A stretch of DNA of 64,000 bases from positions 383,587 to 447,586 of the forward strand of contig CP096137.1 of the NCBI GenBank assembly GCA_023213235.1, in the 5' to 3' direction. The stretch is from Elusimicrobiota bacterium (GTDB taxonomy: Bacteria; Elusimicrobiota; Elusimicrobia; UBA1565; UBA9628). The notes under the pieces are model-generated. The model saw nothing but the letters and a program-made list of their open reading frames with translations, was not told the origin of the DNA and searched no databases. The translations under genes were made by a program, and so were the position numbers. Shown one piece after another: positions 44,790-53,447 of the stretch; within the stretch, counting starts at the first letter, position 1; every line of letters begins with the position of its first letter.

Positions 44790-46147
44790 CGTTCCTCCTC
44801 GTGCGACTCGCGCGAGCGCGTGTAGTCGAGCGCGAGCTTGTGCGTTCGGCCGTTGCGCAGCACGGTGAGCAGGATCAGGCGGTCGGCCGGCGCCTTGGCC
44901 AGGCTCGCCTCGTAGGTCGACCGCAGGTCCGCGAGCGACAGGATCTCGCGGCCGTCGGCGTCGAGCAGGATGTCGTTGGCCTCGACGCCGCTGCGCGCGG
45001 CGTTGCCGTTGGGCTTGGCCGCGATCACGAAGCAGCCCTTCGGCCGGAAGTACTTCTGCAGGCTTTCCTCGTCCTCGCGGATCTCCTGGACGGTCAGCAT
45101 CCACTCGGGCGCCTCGAAGCGGCCCTTGTCCTCGGCCTCGGCCTTGCGCCGCTCGCGCGGGACCACCGTGAGCTCGAGCGCGGCGCCGTCGCGCCGCAGC
45201 GAGAGCTTGACGGGCTTGCCCGGCGGCAGGGCCGCGAAGACGCGGCGCACGGCGGGAAGGTCCTCGGGATACGCCGCGTCGACGCGGCGGCCGTCGACGG
45301 CGAGCAGCAAGTCGCCGTCTTTGACGCCGGCGGCGACGGCCGGCGTGTCGGGCTCGACGCCGCTGATGAGCAGGCCGCGTTCTTCGTCCATGTAGGAGTC
45401 GCGGTCGAAGTCGCGCAGGGCCTGCAGCTGGATGCCGACGAGGCCGCGCACGATGCGCCCGCCGAGCTTGAGCTCCTGGACGATCTCGCGCGCGAGGTCG
45501 GAGGGGATCGCGAAGCCGAGCCCCGTTCCCAGGTAGCCCGCCGTGTTGATGCCGACCACGCGCCCGGCGAGGTCGACGAGCGGGCCGCCGGAGTTGCCGG
45601 GGTTGATCGCGGCGTCGATCTGGATCCAATTGTAGAGGTCGCCCGAGGACAGCAGCTGGTTCGGGTTGTTGACGATCCCCAGCGACACCGAGCGCGTCAG
45701 CCCGAGAGGGCTGCCGACGGCGAGCACGAAGTCGCCGGCGGACAGCTTCGAGGAGCGCCCGAGTTCGGCGGCGGGCAGCGGCGGCGCGCCGGCCGGCCGG
45801 CGCAGCTTGATGAGGCCGAGGTCGGTCTCCTCGTCGCTGCCGATCACGTCGGCCTCGTAGGACGTGCGGTCGGACAGCATGACGCGCACGCGCTTGGCGC
45901 TGTCGACGACGTGGTGGTTGGTGATCGCGTAGCCGTCGGTCGAGATGATGACGCCGCTGCCCGTCCAGATCTGGCGCTTGGATTCGCCGCGGTCGAAGTC
46001 CTGGCCCACGACGTGGATGTAGACGGTCTTCGGGAGGATCGTCTCCTTGGCCCGCCGGATCTGGTCCTGCAGAGCGGCTTCGGCTGCGGCCGGCGCGGCG
46101 GCGGCGCGCGCGGCGGCCATAATAAGGAAAAGCCAGAGGGGGCGCAT
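44786..46147 (-). CDS. HtrA/DegP-like periplasmic serine protease with two PDZ domains
   Basis: 453 residues from ATG 46147 with signal peptide. Catalytic His in ITNHHVVDS, Asp in EETDLGLIKL, Ser in NPGNSGGPL. PDZ 1 about residues 235-335 and PDZ 2 about 345-440. Degrades or refolds misfolded envelope proteins. TATCCT (46155-46160, minus strand) ends 7 nt before the ATG. An open frame continues upstream but lacks a reason to be translated. Confidence 0.9.
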   Translation of the reverse strand: MRPLWLFLIMAAARAAAAPAAAEAALQDQIRRAKETILPKTVYIHVVGQDFDRGESKRQIWTGSGVIISTDGYAITNHHVVDSAKRVRVMLSDRTSYEADVIGSDEETDLGLIKLRRPAGAPPLPAAELGRSSKLSAGDFVLAVGSPLGLTRSVSLGIVNNPNQLLSSGDLYNWIQIDAAINPGNSGGPLVDLAGRVVGINTAGYLGTGLGFAIPSDLAREIVQELKLGGRIVRGLVGIQLQALRDFDRDSYMDEERGLLISGVEPDTPAVAAGVKDGDLLLAVDGRRVDAAYPEDLPAVRRVFAALPPGKPVKLSLRRDGAALELTVVPRERRKAEAEDKGRFEAPEWMLTVQEIREDEESLQKYFRPKGCFVIAAKPNGNAARSGVEANDILLDADGREILSLADLRSTYEASLAKAPADRLILLTVLRNGRTHKLALDYTRSRESHEEER

Positions 46148-46184
46148 CGCGGCCAGGATAGCCCCGGGCCCCGGCCTTGTCAAG

Positions 46185-47701
46185 CTAGGGGAGGTCGACG
46201 GCCTTGGTCGTCGCGAGTACCTGGACGTCGGCGGCCACGGCGGAGAGCTCCTCGGCGGTGTAGAAGTCGGTCGCGCCGGAGCCGGAGTCCTGGACCATGT
46301 ACAGGCGCACGCCGCGCGAGGGGCTGTCGAAGGCGCCGAGCAGGTAGACGCCGTGGTGCAGGACCTCGTAGTCGTGGCCGTGGAGCTCACGCGCCTCCGG
46401 CGCGTGTTTAAATCGCTCGTGGAACATGCGCAGGCCGATCAGGTTCTCGCGGCCGGGCCGGATCAGGGCGCTCCAGCCCGCGTCGTCCTTGGGCGGGGCC
46501 CGCGTCGCGGCGCCGAGGCCGAGCATGGACGCCCAGCGCGCGATCATCTCGGAGCCCATGCCCTCTCCGACGTCGACGCCGACCTTGAAGCCGAGGCGGC
46601 GCTGGACGTCGGCGAGCGAGTCGCCGCTCGTTCCCGTGAGCCGCTCGGCGCTGACGTTGAGCATCGCGCGCGCCTTCTCGACGAAGCGGTGCACCGAGAG
46701 CGGGTAGGCGAAGCCGACCGACGCCGTGATCGCGTTGAACAGAGCGTGGTGCGCGCAGTGCGCCGAGTCCTTCTCCTGGATCGCGGTGGCGCGGTACTCG
46801 TGGCCGAGCAAGGTCCCGCGCGCGCGGCCGCGCGCGCCTCGGCGATCAGCGCCGCGTCGCGGGCGCGGCCGTGCGCGCGCTCGTAGGCGAGCTTGACCGC
46901 GCGCTCGATGAAACGGATGTAGGAATGGCCGTTCTCCTGGTACGGGCGGTAGCGCTCGTTGCGGCGGTACCAGCCGTTGACGCTGCCGCCCTTGAACAGG
47001 CGCGTCAGGTCGGCCAGCGCGTCCTGCAATCGGCCCTCGGAGATCGCGGCGTGAGCCTCGGTCAGGGACTGGCGCATGCCCATCTCCTCGGTGGTGAGGC
47101 GCTCCTCGGGCATGCGGCGCGAGAGCCGCTTCTGATGGCGCGAGAGCCGCCACGCGTTGACGGCGCCGGCGGCGGGCTTGAGCAGGGCCGAGGACGGGGT
47201 CCAGGGAGCCGGGGCCTCCGGCGTCTTGACCGTCGTGAGGCCGTCGAGATCGGGGGCGGCGGGAGGCGCGTCGTACAGCCGCCCGACGTCGGAGGGCTGA
47301 ACCTTGATCGCGGCGACGACGGCCTGCAGGGACTCGACGAGGGCGAGATGGCGATCATCATTCGACGCGGGGCGGCGGACCGTGTCGGCGGGAAGGACCG
47401 CGGGAGCGGCGGCCACGGGCGTGATCGCGACGGCGCGGCGCGGCTGGACGGCGGCGGCAACGGGCGCGGCGATCAGCGGCTCGGGCGAGGCCGCGGCGAG
47501 CGACGGGGTCAGGCCGAGGGCGGGCGTCAGCGCGGCGGGGGAGAGCGTCGGGGAGAACGACCCGCCGATCGCGCCGGCGGAGGCGGACGGGGCGGGCGCC
47601 AGCGGCGCCTCGAGCGCGATCCGGCCGACCTGCGACCACGCGGGAAACGGCAGGGCCGCGAGGGCCAAGGCGAGGACGGCGGCGAGGCGTTTGCGGATCA
47701 T
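46185..47701 (-). CDS. Secreted Ala/Pro-rich protein of unknown function, one frameshift
   Basis: About 505 residues from ATG 47701. Signal peptide ends near FPAWSQ, then about 150 Ala/Pro-rich residues as in the 19.7-kb protein. The C-terminal domain includes YQENGHSYIRFIERAVKLAYE and, after a missing base near 46815, EKDSAHCAHHALFNAITASVGF. The Cys-His cluster hints at a cysteine peptidase or metal site but I cannot name a family. TACCCT (47709-47714) ends 7 nt before the ATG. Confidence 0.62.
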
Positions 47702-47811
47702 CCTCACTAGGGTAGGTCCCGGCGCCGGGGCCCGCCCGGGCCCTCGGACCCGCCGCGCCTAGGCCCTCCGGCGCCCCTGGAAAATGACGGTTTTCCCTGT
47801 ACAATATGGTC

Positions 47812-48621
47812 ATGCCGCAGGCCCAGACGGCGATCATCGCCGGCCTCAAGACCAACTTCGTGCGCGCGGGCAAAGGCGAGCCCGTGATCCTGCTCCATGG
47901 CCTGGGCGCTTCCTCCTACTCCTGGCGCTACACGATCCCCGCTTTGGCCGAGCGCTTCGAGGTGTTCGCGCCCGACCTGCCCGGATTCGGGCGCACCGAC
48001 AAGCCCTGGGATTTCGACTACTCGCTCCACGGCCTCCACACCTGGATCGTCGGCTTCATGGACCACTTCGGATTGAAGTCGGCGCGGTTCGCGGGCAACT
48101 CCATGGGCGGCGTGATCTCGCTGTGGACCGCGATGGAGGCGCCCGGCCGCGTCGAGCGCATGGCCCTGCTCGGCACGCCCGCCTACGTCGCCAACCGCCC
48201 GAAGCTGATCTGGCCGATCTCCTGGCCCGTCGTCGGCCGGCTCTACGAGGCCCTGCTCGGCGACGCCGCCCTGCGCGTGATCGCGCCGACGGCCTTCGTC
48301 GACAAGTCCAAGGTCGACGCCGCGATGCTCGCCGAGTACGGCCACGCGCTCAAGACCGCGGAGGGCCGGCGCGCGGTCGCCCAGTTCGTGCGCCTGGCGA
48401 TCCCTCCGGACCATCACGAGCGCATCAAGCGCTACCCCTCGATCGCGCACAAGACCCTCGTATTAGTCGGTGACGGCGACGGCATGATCGGCCCCTCGGC
48501 CGAGCGCTTCGCCAAGGCCCTGCCGAACGCCCGGTTCCTGCGCGTCGAGCGCTGCGGGCACGCCGCGCAGGAGGACGCGCCCGAGCGCGTGACCCCCGCG
48601 CTCCTGGAGTTCTTCGCGTGA
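47812..48621 (+). CDS. Alpha/beta hydrolase
   Basis: 269 residues from ATG 47812. VILLHGLGASSYSWRY, PDLPGFGRTDKP, GNSMGGVISL (Ser), DGDGMIGP (acid) and RCGHAAQEDAP (His) form a full triad of the haloalkane dehalogenase/epoxide hydrolase-like branch. TACAAT (47800-47805) ends 6 nt before this ATG, which is why the in-frame ATG at 47806 is not chosen. Confidence 0.85.
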   Translation: MPQAQTAIIAGLKTNFVRAGKGEPVILLHGLGASSYSWRYTIPALAERFEVFAPDLPGFGRTDKPWDFDYSLHGLHTWIVGFMDHFGLKSARFAGNSMGGVISLWTAMEAPGRVERMALLGTPAYVANRPKLIWPISWPVVGRLYEALLGDAALRVIAPTAFVDKSKVDAAMLAEYGHALKTAEGRRAVAQFVRLAIPPDHHERIKRYPSIAHKTLVLVGDGDGMIGPSAERFAKALPNARFLRVERCGHAAQEDAPERVTPALLEFFA

Positions 48622-48917
48622 CCGACAAGCTCGTCTACTCGAGCGACCCGGGCTGGGGAAAGCCCGGCACCCCGCGCCAGCCGGAGCCGGTGCGCCTCTC
48701 GTTCCAGCGCGGCGCGAAGGGCTCGGGCGTGACGCGCGTCGAGCGCCTGGTCATGCACCCGACGTTCAAGGACGAGCTGCTCGGCCAGCTCAAGAAGGCG
48801 CTCGGCTGCGGCGGCACGCTCAAGGACGGCACCTTCGAGTTCCAGGGCGACCACCGCGACAAGCTCGAGAAGATCCTCGTCGAGAAGGGCTACAAGGTCA
48901 AGAGAATCGGCGGGTAG
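48618..48917 (+). CDS. SUI1/eIF1-like translation factor (YciH family)
   Basis: 99 residues from GTG 48618 (GTGA overlap). VRLSFQRGAKGSGVTRVERLVMHP, LKKALGCGGTLKDGTFEFQGDHRD and the C-terminal KGYKVKRIGG are the eIF1 domain. Binds the 30S subunit and affects start-codon choice. Of interest in a genome where leaderless starts seem common. Confidence 0.9.
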   Translation: MTDKLVYSSDPGWGKPGTPRQPEPVRLSFQRGAKGSGVTRVERLVMHPTFKDELLGQLKKALGCGGTLKDGTFEFQGDHRDKLEKILVEKGYKVKRIGG

Positions 48918-48966
48918 CGGGCCCTCTTTGGTAGAATCACGGCCTCTTTACCAGGAGGCCTTTTTC

Positions 48967-51066
48967 ATGTCCACGTCCGCCAAGTCCCGCAAGCCCGCCG
49001 CCCGCGCCGCCGTCATGGCCGCCGCGCTGACCGTCGCCGCCGCCCCTCATCTGCGCGGCGACGAGGGCATGTGGACGTTCGACAACCTGCCGGTCCAGCT
49101 GCTCAAGGACCGCTACGGCTTCGAGCCGAAGCAGGACTGGGTGGACCACCTGCGCCTCTCCTCGGTGCGCTTCAACGACGGCGGCTCCGGCGCGTTCGTC
49201 TCCAAGAACGGCCTCGTGCTGACGAACCACCACGTCGCGCTCGGCCAGCTGCAGAAGATGTCCACGCCGAAGAACGACTACGTCAAGAACGGCTTCTTCG
49301 CGAAGTCCGCCAAGGACGAGATCAAGTGCCCCGACCTCGAGGTCAACGTCCTCGTCTCCATGGAGAACGTGACCGACGCGGTGCTCAAGGCCATCGACCC
49401 GCGCGCCGCCGACAAGGTCAAGAACGAGCAGCGCAAGGCGGAGATCTCGCGGATTACTAAGAAATCAACGGAGTTGACCGGTTTTCGTTCTGACGTCGTT
49501 GAGCTGTACCAGGGCGGCGAGTACTGGCTGTACCGCTACAAGAAGTACACCGACATGCGCCTCGTCATGGCCCCGGAGATCCAGGCCGCGTTCTACGGCG
49601 GCGATCCCGACAACTTCACCTACCCGCGCTTCGCGCTCGACTTCGCGTTCTTCCGCGTCTATGAAAACGGGAAGCCCGCGCGCATCGAGCACTTCCTCAC
49701 GTGGTCCAAGGACGGCGCCGCCGACGGCGAGCTCGTCTTCGTCACGGGCCACCCGGGCCGCACCGACCGCCTCGACACCGTCGCCCAGCTCGAGTACGCG
49801 CGCGACCTCGGCCTGCCGCTGTACCTGAAGCTCGCGAACAAGCTGCGCGAGGACTTCTACGCCTACGCGAAGCTCGGCGCGGAGCAGGAGCGCCGCTCCA
49901 AGGACCGCATCTTCGGCATCGAGAACGCGCTCAAGGCCGTCGGGGGCGAATACGAGGGGTTGAAGGATGCCGCGCTGTTCAAGTCGCTGCGCGACCGCGA
50001 GGACGCGCTGCGCAAGGCCGCCGCCGCCTCGAGCGACGAAGCCGCGCGCGCCGCGGCCGATTCGTGGGACAAGATCGCGGCCGCGACGAAGAAGGCCGGC
50101 GAGCGCCGCCTGCAGTCCACCTACCGCCGCTACGACGCGGTCAAGCTCGCCTCGATCGCCAACCAGATCGTGCGCATGACCGCCGAGCTCGAGAAGCCGA
50201 ACGACAAGCGCTGGGAGGAGTTCCGCGAGTCGAACCTCGAGTCGCTCAAGTTCCGCCTGTTCTCGCCGGCGCCGATCTACCCCGACATGGACGAGTTCCT
50301 GCTGACGCGCGCGTTCGAGACCGCGCTCAAGGAGCTCGGCAAGTACGACGCGTTCGTCGAGGCGGCCTTGGACGGCAAAGAGCCCGCGGCGAAGGCCAAG
50401 GAGCTGATCTCGGGCACGACGCTCGCCGACGTCGCCGAGCGCAAGCGCCTGATCGAGGGCGGCAGGAAGGCCGTCGAGGCCTCGACCGACCCGCTCATCG
50501 TCTGGGCGCGCGGCCTCGAGCCCGTGTACCGAGCCCAGCGCAAGTGGAACGAAGACGAGATCGAGAGCGTGCTCACCGCCGAGGGAAACCGCATCGCCAA
50601 GGCGCGCTTCGCGATCTACGGCAAGTCGACCTACCCCGACGCGACGTTCACTTTGCGCATGTCCTACGGAAAGGTGGCGGGTTACGAGCTCGGCACGACC
50701 TTCGTCGCGCCGTTCACGACGTACCACGGCCTCTTCGACCGCGCGATCGGCCACGGCGAGAAGCACCCGTTCGACCTCGCGCCGCGCGTGAAGGCCGCGA
50801 AGAAGGACCTGACCCTCGAGACGAAGGTGAACTTCGTCACGACCAACGACATCATCGGCGGCAACTCGGGCTCGCCGATCGTCAACGCGAAGGGCGAGTA
50901 CGTCGGGCTCGTCTTCGACGGCAACATCCAGTCGCTCGTGGGCCGCTACGCCTACGACGACGCCCGCAACCGCACGGTCGCGGTGCACTCCTCGGGCATC
51001 ATCGAGGCGATGCGCTCGATCTACGGGATGGGCAAGCTCGCCGACGAGGTCGTCGGAAAGCGCTGA
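48967..51066 (+). CDS. Peptidase S46 family (dipeptidyl-peptidase 7/11 type)
   Basis: 699 residues. Signal region, then MWTFDNLPVQLLKDRYGF, the catalytic His in LVLTNHHVALGQL, LYQGGEYWLYRYKKYTD, and Ser in IIGGNSGSPIVNAKGE. The residue after NSGSP that sets DPP7/DPP11 specificity cannot be judged without alignment. Releases dipeptides outside the cytoplasm, implying peptide feeding. This start has a normal AGGAGG 8 nt upstream and TAGAAT at 48932, unlike the leaderless genes. Confidence 0.92.
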   Translation: MSTSAKSRKPAARAAVMAAALTVAAAPHLRGDEGMWTFDNLPVQLLKDRYGFEPKQDWVDHLRLSSVRFNDGGSGAFVSKNGLVLTNHHVALGQLQKMSTPKNDYVKNGFFAKSAKDEIKCPDLEVNVLVSMENVTDAVLKAIDPRAADKVKNEQRKAEISRITKKSTELTGFRSDVVELYQGGEYWLYRYKKYTDMRLVMAPEIQAAFYGGDPDNFTYPRFALDFAFFRVYENGKPARIEHFLTWSKDGAADGELVFVTGHPGRTDRLDTVAQLEYARDLGLPLYLKLANKLREDFYAYAKLGAEQERRSKDRIFGIENALKAVGGEYEGLKDAALFKSLRDREDALRKAAAASSDEAARAAADSWDKIAAATKKAGERRLQSTYRRYDAVKLASIANQIVRMTAELEKPNDKRWEEFRESNLESLKFRLFSPAPIYPDMDEFLLTRAFETALKELGKYDAFVEAALDGKEPAAKAKELISGTTLADVAERKRLIEGGRKAVEASTDPLIVWARGLEPVYRAQRKWNEDEIESVLTAEGNRIAKARFAIYGKSTYPDATFTLRMSYGKVAGYELGTTFVAPFTTYHGLFDRAIGHGEKHPFDLAPRVKAAKKDLTLETKVNFVTTNDIIGGNSGSPIVNAKGEYVGLVFDGNIQSLVGRYAYDDARNRTVAVHSSGIIEAMRSIYGMGKLADEVVGKR

Positions 51067-51732
51067 TCAGCGCCGGACTTCGGCGGGAACCGCGGCGGCG
51101 CGCTCGTCCAGGCGCCGCCGCAAGTCTTTGATGAGGAGCCCGGGGAAGGACTTGTCATCGAGCTGCGACCAGATCCACGTCGCGTGGTGCGACGAGGGCT
51201 CGACGAAGCGCGCGTGCATCGGGCGCACGCAGCGTTCGTAGAGCCGCAGCGTCTCCTCGACGTCGACGCGGCGCTCCGTGCAGTCGCGGCGCACGCGGCG
51301 CAGCAGGCGGATGTCGTCGGGGACCTCGATGAAGACCGAGAGGTCCATGCGCTCGCGCAGCGCTTTGTCGGCCAGCACGAGGATGCCGTCGATGATGATC
51401 AGCGGCGCGGGCTCGACGCGGCGCGTCTGCGGCAGGCGGCTGTGGGTCGCGTAGTCGTAGGTCGGGGCGTCGATCGCCTTGCCCGCGGCGAGCTTGTCGA
51501 GCTGCATGCACATCAGCGAGGTCTCGAGCGAACGCGGGTGGTCGAAGTTGAGCTTCCCGGCCTCCTCGTCGCTCAAGCCGCCGTTGTGGCGGTAGTACCA
51601 GTCGTGGCAGACGGTGGTCGAGTCTCCGGCGAAGGCCTCGGCGACGGCCTTCGCGAGCCAGGACTTGCCGGAGCCGGAGCCGCCGGCGATGCCGAGGACG
51701 ACGCGAGGCCGACGGTCCGCGATGGGCGCCAC
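51067..51732 (-). CDS. Uridine kinase family protein
   Basis: 221 residues from GTG 51732. Walker A GIAGGSGSGKSWLAKAV, DWYYRHNGGLSDEEAGKLNFDHP, PTYDYATHSR and IIIDGILVLAD match uridine/cytidine kinases. Pyrimidine salvage. TATAAT (51739-51744 on the minus strand) ends 6 nt before the GTG; earlier in-frame starts lie upstream of the promoter. Confidence 0.88.
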   Translation of the reverse strand: MAPIADRRPRVVLGIAGGSGSGKSWLAKAVAEAFAGDSTTVCHDWYYRHNGGLSDEEAGKLNFDHPRSLETSLMCMQLDKLAAGKAIDAPTYDYATHSRLPQTRRVEPAPLIIIDGILVLADKALRERMDLSVFIEVPDDIRLLRRVRRDCTERRVDVEETLRLYERCVRPMHARFVEPSSHHATWIWSQLDDKSFPGLLIKDLRRRLDERAAAVPAEVRR

Positions 51733-51785
51733 GCGGACATTATAGCGAGTCGGGAGAGCGCTTTGGCGTCTCCGCGGCGAGGTGC

Positions 51786-51986
51786 TTAGCGGTTGATTAT
51801 CCCGGACAGGAGACCCAATCCAAGAAAAATGGCGAATGCGCCGCCGATGCGCGCCAGTGCCGAGTTGAATTTCTTGTCGGCGGCGTGCGGATGCCACATT
51901 CGAGATTGCCACTCTGCGACCTTATGGCTGAACAGGCATATGAACATACCGTATGCAAGGAGTCCAACGCCTAGAAGCCGAAGCAT
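51786..51986 (-). CDS. Small membrane protein
   Basis: 66 residues with two hydrophobic helices (LLGVGLLAYGMFICLF near the N-terminus and IGGAFAIFLGLGLLSGII near the C-terminus). Unknown function. TAGAAT (51993-51998, minus strand) ends 6 nt before the ATG, which supports a real gene. It shares a divergent control region, with the DnaA-box palindrome, with the hydrolase at 52084. Confidence 0.68.
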   Translation of the reverse strand: MLRLLGVGLLAYGMFICLFSHKVAEWQSRMWHPHAADKKFNSALARIGGAFAIFLGLGLLSGIINR

Positions 51987-52023
51987 AAGTCCATTCTACC
52001 GCTTAACATCCTGGACGCGAAAA

Positions 52024-52063
52024 GTTATCCACAAACCTCTCGCGCGAGAGGTTTGTGGATAAC
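52024..52063. promoter_or_regulatory. 40-bp perfect palindrome with two consensus DnaA boxes
   Basis: Two perfect DnaA boxes, TTATCCACA at 52025-52033 and TGTGGATAA at 52054-52062, face each other in a perfect palindrome whose centre is CTCGCGCGAG. It lies between the divergent starts at 51986 and 52084, next to both promoters. Likely a DnaA-binding regulatory or titration site; no AT-rich unwinding element or dnaA/dnaN gene is near, so it is not called an origin. Confidence 0.75.
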
Positions 52064-52083
52064 TATTTCGGTACAATCGCCTC

Positions 52084-52824
52084 ATGAGACCGCACGGCGG
52101 CACCGAGATCTTCAAGTTCCAGGGCCAGCGCATGCTGGCGACCTATCACAAGCCCGCCGGCCCCGACGGCAAACGCTTCCCGACGGTCGTGTTCCTGCAC
52201 GGCTTCCCCGGCTCCGAGAAGAGCGTCGACGTCCAGCGGGAGCTCATGAAGCGCGGGATCGCCTCGGTGGCGCCGTTCTTCCTGGGCGCCTGGGGCTCGG
52301 GCGGAAAATACCGGTTCACGACTTTGCCGGAGCAGGCCGCGGCCGCCTTGAAGGCGGTCCGCAAGCTCCCGTTCGTGGACAAGCGACGCATGGGCCTCTA
52401 CGGCTTCAGCATGGGCGGGTGGACGGCGCTCAACGCGGCCGCCGAGGAGCCGTCGCTCAAGGCGGTCGTCGCGGTCGCCCCCGTCGGCGGCGCCGAGATG
52501 GTCGGCCCCCACACGCTCGACTTCATCACGCGCCTCTCGCGGCCGCTGAACACGATTGCGCCGAAGGCGCTTGCCGCGGACTTCGCGAAGGCCGTCAGCT
52601 CCCGCGACCCGGGACGCGCCGCGCGCCGGATCAAGGCGCCCCTGCTGCTCGTGCACGGCGACTGCGACCAGACGATTCCCGCGATCGTGTCCAAGCGCAT
52701 CGCCAAGAGCGCGGCGGGGAAGGTCCGCCTAGTCATCGAGAAGGGCGCGACGCACGACTTCCTCGACCGGCGCGAAAAGCTGACCGCGCTGTGCGCCGGA
52801 TTCCTGGCTAAGTCGCTGCGCTAG
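52084..52824 (+). CDS. Alpha/beta hydrolase (dienelactone hydrolase/prolyl-oligopeptidase-like)
   Basis: 246 residues. VVFLHGFPGSEKS, GLYGFSMGGWTAL (Ser), LLLVHGDCDQTIP (Asp) and KGATHDFLDR (His) give a full triad. No signal peptide. TACAAT (52072-52077) ends 6 nt before the ATG, right beside the DnaA-box palindrome. Convergent with the next gene, ends overlapping by 4 nt. Confidence 0.85.
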   Translation: MRPHGGTEIFKFQGQRMLATYHKPAGPDGKRFPTVVFLHGFPGSEKSVDVQRELMKRGIASVAPFFLGAWGSGGKYRFTTLPEQAAAALKAVRKLPFVDKRRMGLYGFSMGGWTALNAAAEEPSLKAVVAVAPVGGAEMVGPHTLDFITRLSRPLNTIAPKALAADFAKAVSSRDPGRAARRIKAPLLLVHGDCDQTIPAIVSKRIAKSAAGKVRLVIEKGATHDFLDRREKLTALCAGFLAKSLR

Positions 52825-53447
52825 CGCGACAAAGTCCGCATCGACTTCATGAACCGCACGAAGTCGTCGCGGTAGTCGAGGTAGGTCGCGCGCGAGGAGA
52901 TCAGGCGGATCAGGTAGTAGGCCTCGCCGACGGGGATCACCGCGACGTAGTGGTGCAGCTCCTCCTCGAAGGCGGGCCCGTCCTCGGAGGGCATGCGGCG
53001 CGTCTCGACGATCTCGAAGGTGCGCGCCAGGCCGAGGCCGACGCGCACGGGGCGCACGGGCGTGATCTCGCGCGGGAACGTCTTGTCCTCCTTGCGCATG
53101 ATCTCGACGGCCTGCTTGATCGGCGTGAAGCCCGGCGTGTCCTTGTCGTAGAAGCGCACCGACATCGTCGCGCGCACCGAGCCCGACTGGGAGTCGGCGC
53201 CGAGCAGGCGGAACACCGAGCCGGTCGCGGTCTCCTCCTCCATCGGCCACCAGCCCTCGGCCGGGATCTCGCCGGAGAACAGGCGAGAGTTCGGGATGAA
53301 CGGGATCCAGCCCTTCTTCGCGGGCTCGGGCGCGGGAACGCCCGGAATCACGGCCTCGCGCGCGGACTTGGCCGCGCCGTCGAGCCAGTCCTCGGCTCCG
53401 GCGGGCGCGGCGAGCAGCAGGACGGCGAGGGCGAGCTTATTCGTCAC
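52821..53447 (-). CDS. Secreted protein, unknown
   Basis: 208 residues from GTG 53447 with signal peptide ending at AGAED. Blocks WIPFIPNSRLFSGEIPAEGWWPMEEE, VRATMSVRFYDKDTPGF and GEAYYLIRLISSRATY suggest a small beta domain that may be periplasmic or outer-membrane attached. No family recognised. Overlaps the previous gene by 11 nt, so translation is coupled. Confidence 0.7.
   Translation of the reverse strand: MTNKLALAVLLLAAPAGAEDWLDGAAKSAREAVIPGVPAPEPAKKGWIPFIPNSRLFSGEIPAEGWWPMEEETATGSVFRLLGADSQSGSVRATMSVRFYDKDTPGFTPIKQAVEIMRKEDKTFPREITPVRPVRVGLGLARTFEIVETRRMPSEDGPAFEEELHHYVAVIPVGEAYYLIRLISSRATYLDYRDDFVRFMKSMRTLSR

Noticed and set aside
52024..52063. Replication origin
   Set aside because: Only two DnaA boxes, no AT-rich unwinding region, and no dnaA, dnaN, gyrB or rpmH nearby.
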